Assembly: GCF_002099195.1 (NCBI RefSeq)
Contig: NZ_NBYX01000009.1
Coordinates: 226,134-290,133 of the forward strand
Reading direction: 5' to 3'
DNA from: Burkholderia puraquae
Lineage (GTDB): Bacteria; Pseudomonadota; Gammaproteobacteria; Burkholderiales; Burkholderiaceae
Length of the DNA stretch: 64,000 bases
The position numbers were made by a program, and so were the translations under genes. The notes under the pieces were generated by a model. That model searched no databases. It worked only from the letters and a program-made list of their open reading frames with translations, and had not been told where the DNA came from. Of this stretch, positions 17,069 through 24,178 are shown one piece after another. Every line of letters begins with the position of its first letter. Positions within the stretch are counted from its first letter, which is position 1.

Positions 17069-19192
17069 ATGGCGGAAATCAACCTGAAGAAGGACGCCGT
17101 CTCCGCAGAGACGGACCGCGTCAAGGCGGAGGCCGAGCAGATGTGTCCCGCATGCGAACACATGCTGTGGGTGAGCTTCTATTTCGACGGATTCGGCTTC
17201 GGCGAGAAGGATGGTCCGCGAACCAACATCCTGAAGCTGTTCAATGCCGCGTACGACAAGAAGAACAAGAACATGCGGCGCTTCTATTATCCGGGACTCG
17301 GCGCGGATTTCGACCCCGAGGCCGGTGTGCTGCGCGAGGTCCTGAAGGACAAGGCGACGGATACGGTCAGCGAGAAGGCCGGCGACAAGCTCAAGGAGCA
17401 GACGGTCGACAAGGCCAAGGAAAAGGCGCAGAAGGCCGCCGAGGATGCGTGGAAGCAGAGCGGCAAGATCAGCAATCCTACATTCGGAAATCGCGTGAGC
17501 GACACGTTCGATACGCTGGTCGGCAAGACGAAAGACGGCTTGGGCGACGCGCGCAAACGGATCGAGCGCGCGATCGAGCGGCCCGGGTCGGAAAAGAATC
17601 GCGCACTGCGCTATCTGCGGCACGAATGGAAGGGCTTCTGGCGCGACGTCGTCAAGTATCCGTACCGGATTCCGAAAACCGTGCTGAAGGAAGTCGGCAA
17701 GGAATCGCTGGGCGCGCTGGCCGAGTCGTTCCAGCTCACGCGCGATACGAAGCTGGGCGCCGCGCTGTTCAATACGGGCGTGGATACGCGCCTGAAGGCG
17801 GCGGAAGAGGATTTCAAGGCGGCGGTGGCCGGTGCGAAGCAGGCCGGCACGGTGAACAGGATCCATGTCGCGATCTTCGGCTACGACATGGGCGGCGGCC
17901 TTGCGCTCGCCTTTGCCAAGCAATTGCTCGACGAGGTGGCCAAGGGCGGAAAATACGACGGCGTTCAGGTCAAGATCAAGTTCATGGGGCTGTTCGATTG
18001 CGTGACGAACCGCTTCGACGACAACCTGCTGACGGGCTACATCCCGCTGAGCAACGCGGTGTCGTCGGATCTGATCCTGTCGCCGGACATCGAGAAATGC
18101 GTGCACTACGCGGCCGCTCACGAACTGCGCGTGTACAAGCCGCTGACGATGCTCGGTGTCGACCCGGCCGACATGCGCGGCCGGCGGCAGGAGCGCCTGT
18201 TTCCCGGCGCGCAGGTGGACGTGGGCGGCGGCGCGATCGAAGGCGAGGACGGCATTTCCGACAAACTTGCGCGCGTGCCGCTCGAGATGATGTACCACCG
18301 CGCGTACGGCGCGGGCATTCCGATGCCGAGCCTGACCGCGCTGGCGAACGAGGACGGTGCGCTGTATCAGCAGATCGTCGCGCCGCCCGAGATCCAGAAT
18401 TTCCAGCTCGACTACCGGCTGGCGGTCAAGAAGCTCGTGGCGACGACACGCGAGATTCCGCCGCTGACGCCGCTGGGTACCGGCATCGGCTATCCGTCGG
18501 CGCCGCTCAAGCCGTCGATCGGGCCGCTCGATTTTCTCAACCCGAAGCCCGTGCCCGACATGACGGACGGTTGCCGCGTGCCCGATCCGGCGCCGCCGCG
18601 CCCGATCGTCGTGACCGATTTGCCGAAGGATATCCAGGGCGAGCTCAAGGGCCACATGGTCGTCTATATCCAGTGGCTGCGCATGTGGTACGACCAGGCC
18701 GAGAATCGCACGGCCGCGGCACAGCGCAAGCCGGGCTGGCTCGGCGGTGCGGCCAATCCGCTGGCGTACGGGCGTTACGAGAAGCTGGTGCGCGAGATCG
18801 ATTACCAGAAGCAGCACGGTACGCGCCCGGGATACGGGTTCGATCGCAAGCAGGCAATGAAGCAGATCGACGGCGAGTTGCCGCCGTCGATATTCAACAC
18901 CGACCCGCAGGCGCAGGCACTGTTCTGGCTATGGAACAATCCGGGCGAGCGCCTGCCGCAGGTCGAGGCGATGTATCCGCTGTTCGTGAAGCACGTGCAC
19001 GACAGCATGGCCGAGAGTGACGTCGAGGCGGTGTGGAGCCACCTCGTGTCGATCAAGAACTACATGAATACGCGGGCGATGCAGAAAATCGCGACCGCAC
19101 CCGACAAATCGTTCCTGGACCGCGTCTCGGACGTGTACCAATCGCTGGTGTCGACTGTATCGGCACCGTCCGGCACGACGGTCGCTCGATAG
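17069..19192 (+). CDS. DUF2235 protein with Asp in place of the catalytic Ser
   Basis: The 707-residue protein has the DUF2235/Tle1 framework: LWVSFYFDGFGFGEKDGPRTN at the start of the domain, an HVAIFGYDMGGGLALAF elbow, an AAAHELR segment, and VDVGGG with Asp384. In Tle1 the elbow is GxSxG; here it is GYDMG, so position 273 is Asp (codon GAC at 17885-17887). A Lys/Glu/Ala-rich insertion around residues 90-160 is likely a long amphipathic helix. It sits 5 bases after its candidate immunity lipoprotein and downstream of a matching adaptor and VgrG, so it is placed as an effector. It may be a non-hydrolytic toxin, an enzyme with altered chemistry, or a decayed lipase. An AGGAG ribosome binding site is at 17053-17057. 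Confidence 0.8.
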   Translation: MAEINLKKDAVSAETDRVKAEAEQMCPACEHMLWVSFYFDGFGFGEKDGPRTNILKLFNAAYDKKNKNMRRFYYPGLGADFDPEAGVLREVLKDKATDTVSEKAGDKLKEQTVDKAKEKAQKAAEDAWKQSGKISNPTFGNRVSDTFDTLVGKTKDGLGDARKRIERAIERPGSEKNRALRYLRHEWKGFWRDVVKYPYRIPKTVLKEVGKESLGALAESFQLTRDTKLGAALFNTGVDTRLKAAEEDFKAAVAGAKQAGTVNRIHVAIFGYDMGGGLALAFAKQLLDEVAKGGKYDGVQVKIKFMGLFDCVTNRFDDNLLTGYIPLSNAVSSDLILSPDIEKCVHYAAAHELRVYKPLTMLGVDPADMRGRRQERLFPGAQVDVGGGAIEGEDGISDKLARVPLEMMYHRAYGAGIPMPSLTALANEDGALYQQIVAPPEIQNFQLDYRLAVKKLVATTREIPPLTPLGTGIGYPSAPLKPSIGPLDFLNPKPVPDMTDGCRVPDPAPPRPIVVTDLPKDIQGELKGHMVVYIQWLRMWYDQAENRTAAAQRKPGWLGGAANPLAYGRYEKLVREIDYQKQHGTRPGYGFDRKQAMKQIDGELPPSIFNTDPQAQALFWLWNNPGERLPQVEAMYPLFVKHVHDSMAESDVEAVWSHLVSIKNYMNTRAMQKIATAPDKSFLDRVSDVYQSLVSTVSAPSGTTVAR

Positions 19193-19218
19193 TCCGGTAG
19201 TCCGCCACACTCGCCGAC

Positions 19219-19242
19219 GCCGGCTGCCGATACGCAGCCGGC
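19219..19242. terminator. Hairpin terminator between convergent genes
   Basis: A perfect 9-base-pair stem, GCCGGCTGC with GCAGCCGGC, encloses a 6-base loop between the end of the DUF2235 gene (19192) and the end of the convergent transglycosylase gene (19250). There is no strong T-run. The position and symmetry suggest it stops transcription from both sides. Confidence 0.6.
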
Positions 19243-19249
19243 CCGTGCG

Positions 19250-20488
19250 TTACTTCGAGATGTACCAGAGCGCGTCGGTGCTGACGCGCGTAGCCTGCGG
19301 TGCCGCAGCCGGTGCCTGGGGCGTTGCGGCCGGCGGCGGCGTGTTCGACGTGACCGCGGTGGGCCACGTGGCCGGCTGGTTCGACGGCGTCGACGCGGGT
19401 GTGCCGTTCACCGTGCTCGAGGTCGATGCCGATCCTGACGTCGACGGCGTGTTCAGATACCAGAGTGCGTCGGCCGACGCCGGTCGCTTGGCCGATGCAT
19501 TCGCAGCCTGTTGTTTCGCTGCTGGCGCCGTGGTGGCCGTTGCCGTCGTCGCGCCCGAACGCTGCGTTCCCGTTCCAGCCGCGCCCTGCGCGGTCATGCC
19601 TGCGGCCGCCGCACCCCGCTGCGCGCGCGCTTCGAACGGCCCGAGCTGGAAGATTAACGTTTGCGCGGGACGCGTCAGGACGGCATACGGAAACTGCAAT
19701 TCCCACGACATCAGCACGCGCCCGCTCGACGTCTCGGTGAAGATCGCCGGCACGTGCTTCATGTCGCTGAACTGCACGTAGACGCGTGCGCCGTCGTCGA
19801 ATACCTGGGTCGGCTTCGCCTGGTCCGCACCCGTGACCGTCCAGCCGAAGTTGTACGAGCCGGCCGGGCCGGCGGGGCCGCCCTGCGGCGGCGCCGGCGG
19901 GGCCGACGATATCGTGCGCGGGCGCGTGACCGGCGGCGCGGACACGCTCAGGCTCGCGAACGGGTTGTACGCCTCGGCCTGTTGCGGCGGCGTAAAAGAG
20001 GGGGGCAGGATAGGCATGGGAGTATCCGGCGAATCCGGCATGGTCCGGATTGCATCATAGACCTTGCGCGCATACGCGAGGCGCTTGTCTGGCGAGGCGG
20101 AGTTATATGCGCCGATCGCGTTCCAGTTGGGGCCGAGCTGGCGGATGTTCTGCGACAGGATCCACGCACCGACATACGCGTTCGTGCACGCATCGAACAG
20201 GCTTTCCCGCGTGATGCCCTCGCGCGCGAGCGTCGGCAGCCACGTGCTGTTGATCTGCATCAGCCCGATATCGACCGTGCCGTTCGTATTCGTGTTGACG
20301 GCGCGCGGATTCATCCCCGATTCGACCTGCGCGATGCCGCGCATCAGGCTGACGCTCACATGCTGGAACGCGGCTGCGTCGTCGAGGCAATCGGCCCGCG
20401 CGACGCCGTGCAGCGCGCACGACATCGCGATCGTCGAGGCGATTTTCAGCGTTTCGCGGCTGATCGGACGGGTTGTATGACGCGGCAT
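19250..20488 (-). CDS. Lytic transglycosylase fused to a VirB9-like domain
   Basis: The 412-residue exported protein (signal about 1-32) has an SLT lysozyme-like domain at about 33-150. Its catalytic Glu56 is in GIAQVESGMNP, with NGTVDIGLMQINSTW downstream, as in VirB1/IagB enzymes that open peptidoglycan for secretion machines. A Pro-rich linker follows. Residues 211-292 (SYNFGWTVTG, TQVFDDGARVYVQF, HVPAIF) resemble the beta-sandwich of VirB9/TrbG/CagX. The C-terminal third is low-complexity Ala/Thr/Ser/Pro with two copies of DALWY (340-344 and 405-409), the second four residues from the end. No type III or IV secretion genes lie nearby, so its partner machine is unknown. It converges with the T6SS island. 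Confidence 0.75.
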   Translation of the reverse strand: MPRHTTRPISRETLKIASTIAMSCALHGVARADCLDDAAAFQHVSVSLMRGIAQVESGMNPRAVNTNTNGTVDIGLMQINSTWLPTLAREGITRESLFDACTNAYVGAWILSQNIRQLGPNWNAIGAYNSASPDKRLAYARKVYDAIRTMPDSPDTPMPILPPSFTPPQQAEAYNPFASLSVSAPPVTRPRTISSAPPAPPQGGPAGPAGSYNFGWTVTGADQAKPTQVFDDGARVYVQFSDMKHVPAIFTETSSGRVLMSWELQFPYAVLTRPAQTLIFQLGPFEARAQRGAAAAGMTAQGAAGTGTQRSGATTATATTAPAAKQQAANASAKRPASADALWYLNTPSTSGSASTSSTVNGTPASTPSNQPATWPTAVTSNTPPPAATPQAPAAAPQATRVSTDALWYISK

Positions 20489-20898
20489 GGCAGGATGGGG
20501 CGGAATCCGGCCGCCCGGTGCAAGGAAATTACGCAGACGCGAAGTGTGCCATAGCGGGGAGGCAAATGGCTCGCGTCAAACTTTCCTTTGCATTTGTGCA
20601 CGCGTTCGCCACGCATTTTTATTGCGTCCGGTCACAAGGTACAGCGAAGCATTATCGGTAAAAATGGCCGGATTTTCGGGCGAATGCCGGAGCAGTGGCG
20701 GCGCCGGAATACTGACGCCTTGCGTCATTCGTCTCGGGAAATCGGTGCTGAATCGAACCGGATGGAAATTGCGCGGCAGTCGATATCCGGGTTGGAAAGG
20801 GCGATGAAACGGCGATCCGGAATCATTGGCGGCCGAAGCCGCCATGTCGGTCGATGCGGATTCGACCGGCCGCGCCGTGCGCAGCCGGCCGTTTTCGA
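20489..20898. other. Intergenic region, no gene seen
   Basis: These 410 bases hold the upstream region of the transglycosylase gene and the downstream region of the porin gene, both on the minus strand. I found no credible coding frame, RNA gene or repeat. Local A+T-rich patches occur around 20575-20660. No promoter can be named with confidence. Confidence 0.5.
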
Positions 20899-22059
20899 TC
20901 AGAAGCGGTGACGCAACCCGAGGTTGACCATCGTCTGCGAACTCGTGCCCGCATAACCGTACGAACCGATCGACGCCTGCGCGGCCATCGAACCGCCCTT
21001 GCCGTCGCCGGTCTGGCCGCTGGCGTGCTGGTACGCGGCGGTCAGGTAGACGTCGGTGCGCTTCGACAGGTTGTAGTCCGCGCCGGCCGATACCTGGTGA
21101 TAGGTGGCCGACGTGTCGCCGCCCGAGCGTGTATAGCTGTAGCCGACGCCGACCAGCAGCGCGTTCGTTGCCTGGTAGTTCACGAAGCCTTGCCCGGTGT
21201 TGTAGTGCTCGTTCGAGCCGAACACCGAGCTTCCATCGCGGCGGTACTGCGCGTTGCTGTAGCCGAGGCCGAACGTGAACGGGCCGGCCACGTACTGGCC
21301 CGCGACGCGCGCGATGCCGATCGAATGCGCGCTCGCATAGCCGCTGTTGATCGGGCCGTCGAACGTGCCGTCCGACGAACTGGTCCAGCCGCTGCGCAGG
21401 CTGTTCGATGCGGGGCTGTTGGTCGCGTGGAAGTAGCCGCCCGCGACGCTGAACGGCCCGTTGTTGTACGACACGGCGGCCGAATACGAATTTGCGGCGC
21501 CGGTGCTGCCCGCGATGCCGCCGAACGAATACATCGCCGAGAACTGCAGGCCCGCATAGACGGCCGACGTGTACTTCACCGCGTTGTCGACGCGGAAGCT
21601 GTTGTCGTAGTTGTCGACGTCGCCCGGGGTCGCGAACACGCTGCCGAGATAATTGTCGGCGGTGATGCCCTGCACGAGATCGACGAGCGGATCGTACTGG
21701 CGGCCGAACGTGAGCGTGCCGTAGCGGTCGCTCGTCAGGCCGACGAACGCCTGCCGGCCGAACATGCGGCCGCCCTGGCCCTGCCGGCCGTTGCTCGGGT
21801 CGAAGCCGTTCTCGAGCTGGAACAGTGCCTTCAGCCCGCCGCCGAGATCCTCGGTGCCTTTCACGCCCCAGCGGCTGCCGGCCAGGTTGCCCGCGCTGCT
21901 GTTGCCGAGCATCCACGCGTTGTCCTTGCCCTGCGCATGGTTCACGTAGGTGATCGACGTGTCGATCACGCCATACAGCGTGACGCTCGACTGCGCATGC
22001 GCGACGGGCATCGCCGCGAATGACGCGATGGAAATCAGCGAGAGGGTCGTGCGTTTCAT
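20899..22059 (-). CDS. Gram-negative porin (OmpC-like, Burkholderia type)
   Basis: The 386-residue protein has a Sec signal peptide ending AHA (residues 1-22). The mature protein opens with SSVTLYGVIDTSITYVN and has the porin signature GSRWGVKGTEDLGGGLKALF, then GRQAFVGLTSDRYGTLTFGRQ. It ends with the terminal phenylalanine LRHRF needed for Bam-dependent insertion. These 16-stranded trimeric porins allow diffusion of small solutes across the outer membrane. The start is well supported by AAGGAGATGAC right before the ATG. It stands alone, with a long A+T-rich upstream region, so it is probably independently and strongly regulated. Confidence 0.95.
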   Translation of the reverse strand: MKRTTLSLISIASFAAMPVAHAQSSVTLYGVIDTSITYVNHAQGKDNAWMLGNSSAGNLAGSRWGVKGTEDLGGGLKALFQLENGFDPSNGRQGQGGRMFGRQAFVGLTSDRYGTLTFGRQYDPLVDLVQGITADNYLGSVFATPGDVDNYDNSFRVDNAVKYTSAVYAGLQFSAMYSFGGIAGSTGAANSYSAAVSYNNGPFSVAGGYFHATNSPASNSLRSGWTSSSDGTFDGPINSGYASAHSIGIARVAGQYVAGPFTFGLGYSNAQYRRDGSSVFGSNEHYNTGQGFVNYQATNALLVGVGYSYTRSGGDTSATYHQVSAGADYNLSKRTDVYLTAAYQHASGQTGDGKGGSMAAQASIGSYGYAGTSSQTMVNLGLRHRF

Positions 22060-22625
22060 GTCATCTCCTTGCGCATTGGCTTGTGTTCGTGATCCGGAAT
22101 GGCAGGAGACTACCGAGCCCGATTAAAACGGCAAAAATGAAATTCTCTTTTGTGGCCTGATGCAGACAGGGATGCCCTCTGATCGCTGCAATCGAGGGAT
22201 TTAAATTATTGAAAATTGCGTATCAATTGATCGTCATTTCGCGATTTCGCCATTGCGGCTTGCATATCTCGCGATAATTTCGGGCAATTCGGGGTGGAAT
22301 CAAGGTGGCCGGGATATTGTTATCGATCCGTCAAATAATTATTGAATGAATCGAATTGGCCGGGCTGTAATGAATGTGTTATCGACACGCCGCGTGCGCC
22401 CGGCGGCGGCATCGCGACGGGGGCGTCCATTCCGGTCTCATTGTCGCCGGGTGCGTGGAAGGCCCATGCTTGAGGGCCCCAGCGAGACCGCTATCGGCGC
22501 ACCGCCCGCCGGAGCGGGGCAGCGGCCACTGCGCATCGGGACTTCGGCCGACGGTCCGGTTTTGTATATAATAATCATTCTCATTTACAAAATCGTTGAC
22601 GCCTGCGCACCCTCGGAACCCGGCC
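22060..22625. promoter_or_regulatory. Long divergent intergenic region between porin and ECF sigma genes
   Basis: These 566 bases separate the porin (minus strand) from the FecI-type sigma gene (plus strand). The half next to the porin, about 22120-22350, is markedly A+T-rich for this genome, with patches such as AAATTATTGAAAATTG. That is typical of a regulated porin promoter region, but I cannot place a -10/-35 pair securely. The half next to the sigma gene is G+C-rich until a Fur-like site at 22564-22582. No coding frame here is credible. Confidence 0.5.
22564..22582 (+). promoter_or_regulatory. Fur box upstream of the ECF sigma factor
   Basis: The 19-base site GTATATAATAATCATTCTC matches the Fur consensus at 14 of 19 positions, including the core TAATCATT. 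It lies 43 bases before the sigma-factor start. This fits iron-repressed expression of the FecI/FecR/receptor unit. It is the only strongly A+T-rich patch in an otherwise G+C-rich stretch, which strengthens the call. Confidence 0.75.
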
Positions 22626-23135
22626 ATGTCTGCTGACAAGCTGTCTCTCCATCGAGAAATCGACGCCCTCTACACCGGCCACCACGCGTGGCTGCGCGGC
22701 TGGTTGAGCCGGAAGCTCGGTTGCGCGCACCGCGCGGCCGATCTGGCGCACGACACGTTCATGCGCCTGCTCGCGCGCGACGAGCCGATCGGCGCCGACG
22801 AGCCGCGTGCGTTCCTGACGACGGTCGCGCAGCGCGTGCTGAGCAACCACTGGCGGCGCGAGCAGATCGAGCGCGCGTATCTCGATGCGCTCGCGCAGCG
22901 CCCTGAAGCGTCTGCCTCGTCGCCGGAGGAGCGGGCCGTCGTGATCGAGACGTTGCTCGAAATCGACAGGCTGCTCGACGGCCTGCCGCTCGCGGCGAAG
23001 CGGGCGTTCCTGCTCGCGCAGCTCGACGGGCTCACGCAGGCCGAGATCGCGCGCGAGCTCGGCGTGTCGCTTGCAACGGTGAAGCGCTATCTCGTGAAGG
23101 CCGGTACGCAGTGCTTCTTCGCGATGGCGGCCTGA
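22626..23135 (+). CDS. FecI-family ECF sigma factor
   Basis: The 169-residue protein has sigma region 2 (HRAADLAHDTFMRLLARDE and FLTTVAQRVLSNHWRR) and region 4 (DGLPLAAKRAFLLAQLDGLTQAEIARELGVSLATVKRYL). That is the standard two-domain ECF layout, with the FecI-type phrase TVAQRVLSNHWRR. These sigma factors transcribe iron-siderophore or haem receptor genes after a signal relayed through FecR. The ATG at 22626 was chosen over an in-frame TTG at 22596. A Fur box lies upstream, and the FecR gene begins 3 bases after its stop, so the two are co-transcribed. Confidence 0.92.
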   Translation: MSADKLSLHREIDALYTGHHAWLRGWLSRKLGCAHRAADLAHDTFMRLLARDEPIGADEPRAFLTTVAQRVLSNHWRREQIERAYLDALAQRPEASASSPEERAVVIETLLEIDRLLDGLPLAAKRAFLLAQLDGLTQAEIARELGVSLATVKRYLVKAGTQCFFAMAA

Positions 23136-23138
23136 CCG

Positions 23139-24125
23139 ATGGCCACTCCGGGAGTGCCGGCGGTGCCGCCGCAGGTTGCGCGTCGGGCGGTCGAATGGTG
23201 GGTCGACCGGCAGGCCGGCCGTACCGATGACGCGTTCGATGCCGCGCTCGCGCGCTGGCGCGCGGAGGATCCGGCGCACGACGCGGCATGGCGTCATATC
23301 GAAACGATGCAGCGCAGATTCGGCGGGCTGGCGGCCGGGCTCGACCCGCAGGCCGCGCACGCGGCGCTGCTGCCGCCGCGCGCGGGCCGCCGCCGTGCCG
23401 CCGTGAAGGCGCTGGCCGTGCTGTTGTTCGCCGGCGGTGCCGCATGGATGGCCGAGCCCGCGCGGCGCGCGGCGGTCTGGCCGGCCGACCTGCGCACGGC
23501 GGTGGGCGAGCAGCGCACGGTAACGCTCGCGGATCGTACGGTCGTCGTGCTCGATACCGACACGGCGCTCGACGTGCATTTCGACGACGCGGCGCGCCGC
23601 CTGCGCCTGCTGCGCGGCACGATCATGGTGACGAGCGGACGTGACGATCGCGTCCCCGCGCGGCCGCTCGTCGTCGCGACCGCGCAAGGCGAGTTGCAGC
23701 CGCTCGGCACGCGCTTCGCGGTACGGCAGCGCGACGGCGCGACGAGCGTCGAAGTGTTCGCCGGCGCGGTGCGCGTGCAGCCGGTCGACGCGACGGCCGG
23801 CACGCGCGTGATCGCGGCGGGAGAGGGCGCGGACTTCACGCGCGATGTGGTCGGCGCGCCGGCACCGCTCGATGCGCATGCGTCCGCGTGGACGGGCGGG
23901 ATGCTCGTCGCGTCGCGCATGCGGCTGGCCGATCTCGTCGCCGAACTCGACCGTTATCGGCGCGGCAGCCTGCGCTGCGATGCAGCCGTGGCCGACCTGC
24001 GCGTGTCGGGCACCTATCCGCTCGACGATCCCGCGCGCGTGCTCGATACGCTGAAGGCGACACTGCCGATCGATGTCCGCTACCTGACGCGCTACTGGGC
24101 GACGGTCGTGCCGGCCCGTTCGTGA
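23139..24125 (+). CDS. FecR-family anti-sigma/signal transducer
   Basis: The 328-residue protein has an N-terminal cytoplasmic DUF4880 segment (AVEWWVDRQAGRTDDAFDAALARWRAEDPAHDAAW). One membrane helix follows (about 89-105), then the periplasmic FecR beta domain (VGEQRTVTLADRTVVVLDTDTALDV, RGTIMVTSGRD, VATAQGELQPLGTRFAVRQ). A C-terminal STN-like part (about 255-328) contacts the receptor. It holds FecI inactive until the receptor binds its ligand. It sits between its sigma factor and receptor, the classical order. Confidence 0.92.
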   Translation: MATPGVPAVPPQVARRAVEWWVDRQAGRTDDAFDAALARWRAEDPAHDAAWRHIETMQRRFGGLAAGLDPQAAHAALLPPRAGRRRAAVKALAVLLFAGGAAWMAEPARRAAVWPADLRTAVGEQRTVTLADRTVVVLDTDTALDVHFDDAARRLRLLRGTIMVTSGRDDRVPARPLVVATAQGELQPLGTRFAVRQRDGATSVEVFAGAVRVQPVDATAGTRVIAAGEGADFTRDVVGAPAPLDAHASAWTGGMLVASRMRLADLVAELDRYRRGSLRCDAAVADLRVSGTYPLDDPARVLDTLKATLPIDVRYLTRYWATVVPARS

Positions 24126-24178
24126 GCGTGTCGAAAAAATTTCCGCCGGCCTGAGCTGTTTCTCGTTGTTCGCGTGAC

